From Chamaea fasciata (taxonomy: Eukaryota > Chordata > Aves > Passeriformes > Sylviidae), in the NCBI GenBank assembly GCA_029207755.1, contig JARCOQ010000003.1, positions 43,420,144 through 43,484,143 of the forward strand: 64,000 nt of DNA, given 5' to 3'. Position 1 is the first letter of the stretch, and each line of letters starts with the position of its first letter. Both the position numbers and the translations under genes were made by a program. This document shows positions 12,427-23,135 of the stretch, piece after piece. The notes beneath the pieces are model-generated. The model saw nothing but the letters and a program-made list of their open reading frames with translations. It searched no databases and was not told the origin of the DNA.

Positions 12427-12870
12427 CACCGGCGCTGTCGCGCATCCCGAACCCGCTCCCCGCCCCGCGGCCCGACACCGCCTCCCCACCGCCTCTCGCC
12501 CGCCGCGGCGGGGGCGCGGGAGGGGATGGATCCCCGGGGCGCCCTGGGGACAGGCGGCCAGCTCGGGATCTGAAGCCAGCAACAGGTGGGGTGAGGGAAA
12601 CAGAGAGGCAGAGCGTGGGGGGCCCCGGGAAGGGCCCTCCCCGGCAGCGAGCCGGTGAGCGGCCGGTCCATCAGCCGGCCCGGGCCCCCAGCTGCTGCCG
12701 TGCCCAGCCGAGCGCGGCAGAGCGGCCGGGCACCTGCCCCTGCCCCGCACGGGCACTCCGCTTTCAAGACCCTGGACAACGACGCCCGGCCCGGCCGCTC
12801 TCAACCCCTGCCCTTGCCCTCCTGCCGCCCGCGGGCTCCTTCCTGCGGGTGCTCTTACCCACATCCTGAA

Positions 12871-14159
12871 ACCAGGGACACCTATGGAGCAGAAGCACAT
12901 GGCAGTGGAGTTCTTGGAACTGCCCCGTGTGCTCTGCCTCCTGCGTACCCCTCTAAAGTTTCACGTGGGTCAGGAGCATGGAGCTTTTTCCCTCTGTCTT
13001 GTGCAGCCCTGAACAGGTTAGTTTGCCTGCCAAATAAGCCATGGCTAGGTATCCACATTTTCTCCACCTCCCCCACACGTTCTGGTAAGCAAACCAAAGG
13101 CTGTTTTCAGAATTTGAATTTCCCTATTTCTACTCTGTGGGCTAGTTCTGCAAAGAACCGTATCTGTAATCATAGGACCCACTTCTACACAGAGGCTGCA
13201 AAATAGAAGATGCTATCAGGACTGATGTGGCTGCTCCCATCTGCATACCCCAAATTATGAGGCCTGCTATACCATTGGAATAAAGTCTACTCCCACAGAA
13301 CCCTACAGAAACAATCCAGGATTCTTTTGTTTTTCCAGTCCTCCCCTGCTTTCTTTCCCCTCCGCCCATACCCACCTCTCATGGGTAAGTAACTTTCTGG
13401 TTGTACCAGTTCACTCAGCTCTGGCAAGCAGGCTGAATGTTGACATTTAAATATTCCACTGCTTAGTAAACTTCTCATTGACTACCTTTTGCTGGAAACA
13501 TAGAAGTGGAAAGGAGCTGTCACGTGTGTGCTAAAGATCCAAAGGCCAAATTTTGGGTTATTGCATTTAACTGTTCCTATAGTGTACATTTTACAAGTCC
13601 ACAATCATAAATCCAAGCATAGGTTCATGCAGGCTTATTAGAACGAACTTCGAGGTGTCAAGATTGAAAGCACTGGCAAGCATTACAATCATTAGTTAGG
13701 GTTTGGATTCCTACTTGAGTGTTATTGTTTTGGTTAAAATGTTATTTTAGAATGTTATCATTTCTACCCAAAATCACTAGTTCAGTTAGGCAGTACACTG
13801 TCTCTGTACTGACATGACCACAGAAATAACATTATTAGTGTCCTAACAAAAAGCCTCAGAAAAATGCATCACAAGTGAAAGGAACGGTGTATTTTTCACT
13901 TTGTCCTGTTATAGGCAGCGTCCCTCCTGGAAGGTTCATTCCTTTAAAACGGAATGAAATGACAAAATGACAGAAAATATAAATGGAAATAGAGGGAATC
14001 GGGAGAGGTGTGAGTGTGCACAGAGCATGGCAGGCAGGGCTTGTCTCTGATTTCCGTGCTGACCAAGTCCTCCGAGCCAGAGGGCTCTGGCTGCTTGTTC
14101 TGATGAGTCCCTCTCTCCGAGGACAGACTCTGCAGCAATTGCTGAATTTTCTCTCCTTG
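12871..14159. other. Non-coding stretch between the two GC-rich patches
   Basis: GC content falls quickly after about 12,880. No exon with a credible frame, RNA gene or known repeat is recognised. Short open frames on both strands look random. If the minus-strand gene is real, this is its 5' flank. Confidence 0.5.
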
Positions 14160-14444
14160 TTGCCGTTCCTCTCGCACGCCGCATCTCTTGAGCAGAGCAC
14201 GAAGGGAAGCCGAATGAGCAGAGTACGAAGGGAAGCTGGGTGAGCAGACCACGAAGGGAAGCTGGGCGAGCAGAGCACGAAGGGAGGCCGGGCGAGCCGC
14301 GCCGTCGCTCGCCATCCCCCGTGAGGCCGGTGCGAGGCTCCGGGATCGCCGCCCGCCGCCGCCAGGTGTCCCCTGGCAGCCGCGCCGGCCGCGCTCTCGC
14401 TCGGCTCTGCTGAACTCGCCCTGGGTAGATAGTGCCTGACCCAT
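13944..14444 (-). other. Open reading frame with N-myristoylation-type start, doubtful gene
   Basis: A 166-codon minus-strand frame begins MGQALSTQ in good context (G at -3 and +4), matching the N-myristoylation pattern of Gly2 with Ser6, and ends IPF before a stop. It crosses a 26-bp tandem repeat. Because 26 is not a multiple of three, similar peptide words such as FPS and SLRALL reappear in shifted frames rather than as in-register repeats, which argues against selection on this frame. A second minus-strand frame (14,665-13,856, 269 codons) overlaps it in another register. The start resembles those of some retroviral Gag proteins, but I see no matrix, capsid or zinc-knuckle motif. It is most likely chance in GC-rich DNA, or part of a non-coding first exon. 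Confidence 0.2.
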
Positions 14445-14480
14445 CTCGGCTGCGGCTGATTTTCTCCAGCCCGCACCCTC
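14160..14480. promoter_or_regulatory. Small second GC-rich/CpG patch
   Basis: About 300 bp is clearly richer in GC and CpG than both flanks, about 1.3 kb from the main island, and includes the minisatellite at 14,190-14,293. It could be an island shore, an alternative promoter or simply repeat-driven GC. No CCAAT or TATA arrangement is convincing here. Confidence 0.4.
14190..14293. repeat. 26-bp minisatellite, four copies
   Basis: Four head-to-tail 26-bp units begin at 14,190, 14,216, 14,242 and 14,268. Each starts gagcaga, has acgaaggga in the middle and ends with a variable five or six bases. Copies differ at only a few positions, for example agcac/agtac/accac. A fifth start (gagc) follows at 14,294 and then decays. 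Copy number probably varies between individuals. Confidence 0.95.
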
Positions 14481-15208
14481 AGTGCATCTAAATGTCTCTT
14501 ATAAGCTTGGCTACGTTTCTTGTGCAAACTTAGGAAGGCGGTAGCGCACTGTACTAATAGCTGTAATATTTTGTATGCTAAGAACAATATTTGCATGTAC
14601 TTACTCTGTTTTCTTTTAAAGGCTCGTTTTGTAAAACGCTTTGGATGTAAATCAGCTTCCTCCAAGAATATTTCGATGTTTCACCTACTATCCTAAAGAA
14701 CACTATGCTTTAAAAAACCCCTGCCTGACATCTTATCTGCAAGTCACGGCATTTCCTTATCCTCTGAAAAAATGCTACTCAGTCCCTACCGACTGCAGCG
14801 GTGAGATTAACTCCTTCCTGCACATAGGGTGCATTCACTCCTCTGCATACTGGACTCTCTAAGGGGGCTTAATCTGGATGTGAGAAATGCTTAGGCGTTC
14901 TGCTGTGTGGTGCCTCTGAGACTGACGTGCACCATTAAAGAACAGACAAACTGTGGTAATGCCTGTGAATTTAAAAAAAAAAAAAAAAGTATTTCTCAGC
15001 TGACAGAATGTACTTTGTGATGGAACTGTGATAACTGACTTACTTAACAGGTCTAAACATTTACAGCCAACACACTAAATGGTGTTTAGGTTGCATTCCC
15101 AAAAATAATCATTACCTGTGTCTTGACAAGATGCAGCACACTGATATGCATTAGGGTTTTGCTGTTAGGACAGTCTGGAATCTTGCAGACTGATCACTGC
15201 TTTGCTTG

Positions 15209-15303
15209 CCTTTTTTTTTTTTTCTTTTTTTTTTTTTTCCTTTTTTTTAAATTTTTTTTTTCCTCTCTCTTACTCCTATTCCTTCTCACTCTCTCACTCC
15301 TCC
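15209..15303. repeat. Polypyrimidine tract
   Basis: About 95 bp is nearly pure T on the left and grades into TC/CT-rich sequence on the right, with one short aaa interruption near 15,249. It is long enough to form an intramolecular triplex in principle, but no function can be claimed. Confidence 0.85.
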
Positions 15304-18161
15304 AGTATCATTCCTTTTGGCTTCCAGGCTACCATCTGTGTACCCTCAGGGAGTCAACAAGAGAAGAAGGGCCAGAAACCAGAACACAGGTGAAAAGAGG
15401 TAAACAGAAACTTCTTGCAATAATAAAGGAATGTTCAAACCTCAAAAGCACAAGAGCAAACAGGGCAAGAGGAATCTCTTGCCCAAACTGAAGACTGATA
15501 AACATGCAACTGAAATGGGTGGAAAAAAAGAGGATACTGACTTTCCATTCAAGTTTTAACTCTTGCAGAATGCACATATTTCTTCAAATAGCCTAGTGAA
15601 GGACACTCACTTGCCGCAGATTTGGGATAAATCACAGCAGGATGGTTCAGCCTTTGACAATACAGACCCAGAAGGTATAACAGCTCAGCTACACAAATAA
15701 CATGCAAGCAGAAATCAGACAGGAGACATCCCACAGGCTACAGGTTGGGCAGCTCCAATTAAGATGGGTGTCAACTTTTTCCTGCAGTATTTATTCTTCA
15801 CTTCTCCTGTTCATATTTAACTTCAAAGTACCCAGCTCAGCCACATGTAAAGCTAGTCTGCAGACACGGTTAGCACACAAAGAATTGTTCCAACATCGCC
15901 TACTAACTGTTTCCAGTCACACAACACAAACACAACTCTAACAACAAAAGTGGACTTTTTCATTCGTTCTTAGGGAAGTGGGTCTGACTGGGATCCTTGG
16001 AAGTGGTGTGGGAGGTGGAAAAGACATCCAGTAGCCACATGATGAGGCTCGTTTTGCTGACACAAGGCACTCAGGAACAGGCAAGCTGAAGAAAGTTTAG
16101 GTTTGTTTCCTCAGCCTTGGGCACAAGCCTAGAATCCAGATGAAGTAAGTGCATGCTGAGCACAAGATTTCACTGATGCATAAAGATGTCATCTCACTCA
16201 CAAATCTTTTTGCTGAGGTTGCTCAGTATTTCCTGATGCAGTTAATGAGGTAAGGTGCTCTACTTGGGAATTCTGGCTAGGTCTTTGGAGCAACTTCAAC
16301 TCCCTCTGGTCAACCAGAGGAAGACTCTGAGTGGTAGCAGCAAAGCAGCCCCTGGCTTCACACGCTCCCAGTGAATCACCATGCCATCCACAGCTTGGTC
16401 CCAAGGTCAGCACTGCAGGCAAATCCCCAGACTCCATGTTTCCATAGACTCAGCAGCCCTGGAGCCACGCTTGTTTAGCCTGGTGAACACAAGAGCTCCT
16501 ATTCCAGTAACCACTATGATTTGGCAGTTTCTTGTAGGTACTCAGAGCAGGCTGAGTGGATTTTGTTCTTCTAACCCCAAACTGCCCTTTCATTTGGACA
16601 TTATGTGGGTGAAACCATGTATTCACACTCTATAAAGTGGTTATTTTACATGTTGCTGGTAAAGTGCAAGCAGAGTTTACCACAACACTAATATTTCATC
16701 CCAGTGGCTTCCCTAAGATATGACCAATTCAGTGAAACAAAACATCCTCTGTATCCTCTGAAACTAGTTTTGAAAGCCCAGATGGCAGAAAATACCATTG
16801 GTTTAATTAGCAATATCCTCCACATGAATCCCCTATTAACCTAAAGAGCATACTATATTTCATCTCACTTCCTCTAGTTTACTTACTACTGCCTCTCTTC
16901 TCTGTGGTTTACCAGCAGGAAACCACTGGAGGGGATATATCCAGATAAGATTAAACAACATAATATTATCATGTTTACTATAACCAGTCTGACAGCTTTT
17001 TTTTGCTAGATGCTGAAATGAGATTCACAGCCATTTTGGCTTCCATTCACTGTGGAAAGAAACCATTCTTATAAGTCCACAATACTTCATTAATTCCTGA
17101 GCTATTTCACTTGTGACAGGCCATTTTATTTAATTCAGTTTTTTTTTTTTTCACTGAAATGCACTTCACACAGTAATCCAGGTTCACCCTAGTTGAATGT
17201 AATAGGAAGCAGAAGCAGGGTGTCCTGGAAGTGGATGTATCTCCAAGGGTAAGACTGTTTTAGAGTAAAACAGCTGTAGGACTGCTCTGCTGAGGAGCTA
17301 TTGGAAAGTCATCAAGTGGCTTCTTTCTAGTGGCAGTGGGACAAGACTGTGCCTGGCTCCATACATTTCCACCTCAGCTTTCCCCTGAGGGTCTTTTAAT
17401 GGACACAAAACCTCAAGAGTTCCTCAGATGAGAAAAAAAAGAGGCAGACAGAGGCAGGAAAAAAGATGGGGTTTTTTTCTTGCACCATGCTGAATTTCAC
17501 TGTACCTTGGATACTCACAGTCCAAATTCTTTATGCCTTGTCATGCTGGGTAATGGAAAAACTCCCTGCAGCAGCATGATTAGAGTTGCATAAAGCCTGT
17601 GGCATTTGCAGCCATTGTATACATCTCTTTTCACTGAGACTGGAGCTATATTAACGAAGAGCTAACATGGATGGTCAGATTCTACTTGCAAAATCTCCCA
17701 CAGTTTTTTATGGGATCAGTACTATTCTGCAGTTCTGGCAGAATGCTGCTGTGGTCTTTATCAGAAACCTTCAACCTTGTCTTGAAAAGACATCTCTAAT
17801 CCCTTAGCTGTTTCACAGATACTGAGACTGCATTAATTCCCAGGGAATTTCTCCTGCCAGGTAACAGAAAGTTCACCCAGTAAGGGAATCTCCTCATTGT
17901 AAATGGGTTGCAACATCCAACTGCTGAGGAGGGAAGGGAAAGAACTGGAGTAAATTGGCATGATGAGGCATGTGAATGAAGTCAGCCAGGGAGAACAGAC
18001 AGTCTAGGCATCAAAGGACAGGCTGCTTCAGCACATTTCCAGGGCAACTTCTGCTGGCAGCTCTCTTAATGTCTGCATCTTAGGTCAGGCAAACTGATAA
18101 TATGCACGAAAATTCCATTATAATTATCACTGAGTTCAGTTCTTAACATGACCACTCCTCT

Positions 18162-18164
<3 letters not shown>

Positions 18165-18192
<28 letters not shown>
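18165..18192. repeat. Poly(T), 28 bp
   Basis: Twenty-eight uninterrupted T follow a short tctc stretch. Read on the minus strand it is an A28 tail, but the minus-strand sequence before it (18,193 upwards) does not resemble a retroposed transcript I know, so it is kept as a simple repeat. Confidence 0.9.
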
Positions 18193-18784
18193 GGTTGCTA
18201 TTAATTTGACAAACATGTCTTCTGGGACTGACATTTTCCAGACTTGGTATTAGTCCATGACAAGTTTTGAAAGATGAAAGAAAATTAGCAGAGCAATTAA
18301 AGCATGTAACGATTATTTTCCACATGGCCTGACCAAAACTTTTGCACTTGACATAACTCCAAAAAATCTGAAATTAGAAACTAAACAAAATTATTTTAAA
18401 AAAATACTTAGTTCTTAATATAAAAATGTTCTGAGCTAATTTTTTAAGAAGTTTGAAGGTTTTGGCATTTCTTAGTTGGCAGTTTGACTATGTTAAATTT
18501 TCATTTTAAGATGCTGTAATGAGACATAATTGGGTGAGTTGTTTCTCAAATGGAATAAAAGACTGTATATATTTAGATTAGATAGTTCTTTCAATAACTG
18601 AGAGAGGGTGAAGAAGAGAAGGCACTATGAAACCACTATTGATCTGACTACACCAAACTAATTTATTTGGGAAAGACTTAAGACAGTGCTGAGAAGTATG
18701 GAAAAGCCATTGATAGGTAGGGAAATTGATCTTTGTTAAGGACATTCTACTGGAAGAAAATTAGTCAATACTTTTTAAATGTTC

Positions 18785-19320
18785 CATAAAGTCCTAGACT
18801 TTAAAGCTCCAAAGGCCCATTTTTGATAATCTACTCTGACGTCCTGTATATGACATGTCATTGAACTTCTATGAATTAATTTTTGTTTCAATTATGTGTC
18901 TTTGAGAAAAATTTCCAGTCGTTCTATACATATTCTCACTAAAGGAAAATTCACTGAAGTCCTTGGTACATTGTTTCAATTACTTTCACTGTTAAAAATG
19001 TGTGCCTTTTTCCTAGTTTGAGCGGTCTACCTTTCAGTTAATGTATCCTGTTATACTTTTGTCCACTATACTGAAAAGTTCATTCACGCTGTGTGCTCAG
19101 TGCTGGTACTTACTGACAGTAACTGTGTTACTCCTCAGTCCATTCTTTTATAAAGGAAATAGATACAGCAATGAGAGTTTTTTGCTATGATCTGTTTTTC
19201 ATTTCCCATAATGAGTTTCGTGATTTTTCTCTGAATTGTTTTCCCTCTGAGCTCGTTCTAAATTCCTGAAATGTAGGAGAATGTAGATGCCATACTGTCA
19301 AGAACCCCAGGGAGATGCCT
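18785..19320 (-). mobile_element. Very old CR1 LINE fragment, minus orientation
   Basis: The plus strand follows, block by block, the reverse complement of a CR1 subfamily I remember best from turtle genomes. It starts with 'tagactttaaagctcc..atctactctgacgtcctgtat' (18,795-18,850). Then come a 'tttcaattactttcactgttaaaaatgtg' type block (18,975-19,005), 'tatcctgttatacttttgtc' (19,045), 'ggtacttactgacagtaa' (19,104) and 'ttctaaattcctgaaatgt' (19,256). Blocks keep their order and spacing over about 530 bp despite heavy decay. The copy is 5'-truncated and non-functional, and presumably predates modern birds. Family assignment is from memory. Confidence 0.7.
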
Positions 19321-22300
19321 TCTGCAAGCAAGGATCTTTGTTAAGTTGCTATTGAACCATTTCTGTTACTTTCAAATTGTGCCATTAGAATCTAAGCTCC
19401 TATTCTATCTCACATTTCCCAATTCCCATTTTAAAGCATTCCATTTGAAACAGCAGAATGACAGGAAACAATCACGACTTATTTTGTGGGCCTATTATAT
19501 AGCATTGTTCTGCTGACCACCATTTGGAGTGGAAATACAGAATATTTTAATTCACAGGAGGAATCACAAATCTCAGAGAAGTCATTTGTTTTAGTTCACC
19601 AAACTATTTCTGGTGTAATCAAAATGCAAGTTCACTTCTCTTCATGGTTCTCACATGGCTCAATGCTGTATTTAACTCTTTATCTTTGGTGTTACAATCA
19701 CGTACACATGAAACACATTTCACTGGTTAACCTGGCCCACATGAGAGAAGCAAAGGTGACTATTCTTGAACCTGGGCTTCCTAATAACCTCAGAACTTCT
19801 ACTTTTATTCAGTGCTATGACATCTACTGATAACACTGTTTTCTACAGTCTTCAAGCAGAAAACTCTTTCTGCCCCTAAAATTCACAAAGGATGCAAACT
19901 GAGGATCACAAGAGAATCCATGTTTGCTTTTAATTTGGTGCCAGATACTGCTAGCATCTAATGTACCTACTAGTGGTCTTTGGAGAAGGCACCTGCTTCT
20001 GCTCACTGAAAACACCTGGAAAGAATGATAACTTGGATTTAATTGCTCAAATGCTTGAAGAACTGGGACACACCCTGTACCCACATAGTGTGTCTCCTGG
20101 TAGTTTTTAATTGCTGCATCTTGTCTTCCATCTACCCCACAAGCTATGGGCATTTTTCACAACTTACCTCTTCTTTGTCATCCACAGCTCCATTTTCTCG
20201 TTTTGCAGCCTGCTAAATTTGTAACAGTATAGCAGGAAAGAAAGAGTTTCTGACTCATCTATCATGAGTCATCTAACAGTTTGGTGAGGTTTGTTTTTCT
20301 GCTATGACTCTGCACCTGGCACTTGGAGTAGTACAACATTACCTTCATGTTTCTTCTGACACTGCACTAAAACTTGTGAATTCATTGAGCACTCTGCTCA
20401 GAAACGAACAGGCCACAGAAGAAACATTGCTAATACCCTCCAGCTTCTCTGTGTTTAAGTTGTAAGTGATTCAGACCTGATTTTCTTCTGCACCCATGGG
20501 TTATTTGCACTACTCTGGCAGCAAGGCTTGGCACCCCAGGAGAGCCAGGGCAATGTCAGCTTTGCTCAGATGTGTGTCTGTTCTGGGCAGACTCTCTTTG
20601 CAGGGGCAACAACAAGCTTGAGCAGTAAAAGTCTGGGGCAGTCAGCCCAAGAGGGAACATTACAGCAGAGGCTTTATTGTTCAGTCTGCTGTGTCAGTTT
20701 GAGCAGCTTTGCTACCCACAGCTGCTCAGGTGGCCACAGTGCGCAAAATGATCCAGCCACTAGGAGACACACAGCCTCTGCTAGGCCTGGAAAAGAGCTT
20801 CTCTGGGCTGGTTGATCCACTAGTGGGGCACCACAGGGGAATTAGGAGAGACACACAAGGCCTTAGCTGAGTCGTGATATCATCAGTTGTAGCTATTTGA
20901 TCGTTAACTACTTGGGTAATTGAGAAATTTAGGAATAAATCAACTGGTTTGGTATTTTTCTTTTTCCCCTTGGTTTTATCATTTGTTACTGTTGTTTTTT
21001 CCATTTTTTGCTTGAAGCTTATTTAATGTGGACTACTGGATTTGACAGCCTGCCCCTGTGGACACTGGAGAACTGGAACAGACAGACAACCACATGACCT
21101 TGCTCTTCTGGCGTGATTGAAAGCTCATTGATGTTGTAGAAATCTTTTTGTTTTCCTCAGTGCATTTTCTATTGGAGTCTTACACCAGGAGTCCGATAGA
21201 AAAGGAAAGAGGGGTTTCAAATACCAGACATAATAGGTCTTTTTCCTCTCTTCTCCTCTTTGCAGAAAAAATGTCTCACTGGTTCAGAGCTTGGGTACAT
21301 TTACAAATCACCATGAATGTGGTGTAAACATGGGGAGGCTGCCCGAGTGCCAGCTCAGGAGCTGTGCCAGCCAGGCAGTGCAGGGCAGTACCCAAAATAA
21401 GCACTGCTGAGGGGAAGCTCTGTGTAGTTTGGTAGAGTAACAATCACAGGGCTGTGGTGCTTTCAGGGCACAGAGATCCATGCAGGGCTGTATTTAGTCA
21501 CATGCATTTCTCAGTGCTACCTTGGTCAAAAGTATGTCTTTGCATGGCACCTCAGAACAAAGCAAACATCTCCATCCCCTTTTTTTCATGTTTTTTCTGC
21601 TTTGACTTCATTTTACAAGTCTGATGCCAATGAAATGAAAAGGTCATTCATCCAGTAAATAGATTCGTTAAATGGTAGCATTCACCGTGGGATTTTGCCT
21701 GTTTGACTGGTAGGTTGAAGTAATTACTTTCAGCAAAATAGCCAAAAATGAGCAGGTATGTGGATTGAGTTTTCAGTTTTTCATAGATTTGGTAAATGTG
21801 ATACTCAGGTAAACTCCTAATGATGGTTGCTTTGAAAGGTTGGTATTTTGGTAGATACTATCTTCTAAATTTTGTTGAGCAAGAATGACTGTATTAGGAG
21901 ACTTCCTCTGGCCTACTTTCCTTTTCACACACACATAACAAAGGGATATTCTGGCTACTCAGAATATCTCCCTCAGTACAGTGAGCTGTACTGCCTCTCA
22001 CCTGTCAAAACAATGTCACTCCATGGTGACTTACAGAAAAGCTGTAAATTGGCTTTTGTTTTTGCACTGTGCATTTCACTTCTCCCCAAACAGGAACTCC
22101 CACCTCATTTTGCATCTGCTTTTACTGTGGATGGAACCAAGCCCAGATACTGCAGGTGATCATCCACTCTCCGTGTCAGATTACGCTGACTTGAGAAGGG
22201 GTGGGAAAACAGTTCTGAAGGACCACTATACCCCTGAGTAAAGGAACAAAGAAAACTCAAAAAAAAATGCATTTAGTCTGGTTATTTATTTTGGCAGCAA

Positions 22301-22920
22301 AAAGCTAATTTTAATTATGCCTAATGCCTCATGAAGTGCTGTCTTACAGCCAGTTGAAACAGGCCACTGTTGAAATAATGAAGACATAGTAACATGAGAT
22401 AATGCTCCTGTGCATACTCCTAAATCTGTCCTGAGCAAATTCATCTTTCCTCATGCAAACTGAGGCTCACTCTGGTTAAGTGCTAAATGAAGCACCCCAG
22501 ACCCATTCCCTGTGAAATTAGAAGCAAAGATCCTATCACCTCTGGTGAGAACAGGATCAAGCACAAGACAGAGGTAATGTTTTGATTCTTCAATGATCCC
22601 AAAATGCAACTTTTTATTTACATATTATGGTCTTCTTTTAGATGGCTACACACATATCTTGCCTAAAGTTAAAACACAAGAGATCCATAACCAACAGATG
22701 ATACCCAGGAACCTCACACATGTTGACAGTGCTCTACTGTTGGGTTACAATGCACTAGCAAAGGAGAAGAGTCCTCTTTATGAAACCATTTAATTAGGAA
22801 ACCAGAAACACTTCTAGAAAAGTAAAGAGTACTATAAAGGAAATTTGAATAAGCTTTGTCCTGTGTAAAAATAGGAACTTCAGTTCCACCCCATTCTTAA
22901 GTAGTATTACCAGCATTATT
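19321..22920. other. Non-coding stretch
   Basis: No exon, RNA gene or known repeat is recognised. The region 20,520-20,870 is more GC-rich and carries open frames on both strands (for example 20,528-20,815 plus). These lack domains and end abruptly, so the region may be an unrecognised repeat. Confidence 0.5.
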
Positions 22921-22924
22921 ATTT

Positions 22925-23135
22925 ATTATAATAGTATTTGAATGTTTTCTTGTATTTACTTTCACGGTTATTCTCTGAGGAGCTGGAACATGTTCTCCCT
23001 ATTTTACAGAAGAAAACAGTAACAGAGGATAAGGACATATTCAAGGTGAGAGTAAATCCCTGACACAGCTGCAAGCTGAACACAGGTCTCCAGTGCCTCA
23101 CCTTGCTTTCTCCCTCTCTAAGGCTGCAGTGCTGG
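22925..23135 (-). mobile_element. MIR-like SINE (core-SINE), minus orientation
   Basis: The plus strand resembles the reverse complement of a MIR element. It has a 'ttattatttattataat' tail region (22,918-22,935), 'ctccctattttacagaagaaaac' at about 22,994 with 'aacagag' after it, then an 'aaggtgagagtaaatccctgacacagct' block. The 'gaacacaggtctcc' block lies near 23,079 and a final 'agtgcctcaccttgc' near 23,093. Order and spacing match the MIR core and tRNA-like head. MIR-type elements are ancient amniote SINEs, rare and very diverged in birds. Confidence 0.65.

Larger units (their letters stand above)
11100..12870. promoter_or_regulatory. CpG island / promoter region
   Basis: About 1.8 kb of very GC-rich DNA, dense in CpG, lies between AT-rich flanks, which is the usual signature of a vertebrate promoter. 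It holds GC boxes (12,353-12,380), an inverted CCAAT box (about 12,420-12,425, that is CCAAT on the minus strand), a TATA-like element readable on both strands (11,673-11,684) and a CRE-like half site (cacgtca, 12,114-12,120). Consensus splice donors occur on the minus strand (12,001/12,000 and 11,527/11,526) and a weaker one on the plus strand (gccg|gtgagc near 12,655). The many long open frames on both strands result from high GC and should not be read as proteins. The minus strand has the most coherent CCAAT, GC box, AUG and donor order. Confidence 0.9.
14481..18784. other. Non-coding stretch with simple-sequence tracts
   Basis: No exon or transposable element is recognised. Contents are A16 at 14,973-14,988, a long pyrimidine tract at 15,209-15,303 and T28 at 18,165-18,192. 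A perfect octamer word (attttgcat-type, ATTTGCAT) lies at 14,589-14,596. Open frames here, such as 15,123-15,491 plus, are made partly of the T-rich tract and are not genes. Confidence 0.55.

Noticed and set aside
11672..12900. Many long Pro/Arg/Ala/Gly-rich frames on both strands of the CpG island
   Set aside because: High-GC DNA lacks stop codons in all frames. Frames overlap in five or six registers and none shows a domain; only the short frame ending at the 12,001 donor has splice support.
13944..14100. Retroviral gag start, suggested by MGQALS
   Set aside because: The N-terminal pattern alone is not diagnostic. No matrix, capsid or Cys-His knuckle motif and no LTR were found nearby.
13856..14665. 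269-codon minus-strand open frame, one of the two longest in the window
   Set aside because: It crosses a 26-bp repeat that is not in register, changes composition sharply between its AT-rich and GC-rich parts, and shows no domain. Its length is explained by GC-driven lack of stops.
18165..18192. T28 as the reverse of a retrocopy tail
   Set aside because: No flanking duplication was found, and the adjacent minus-strand sequence does not resemble a transcript; kept as a simple repeat.
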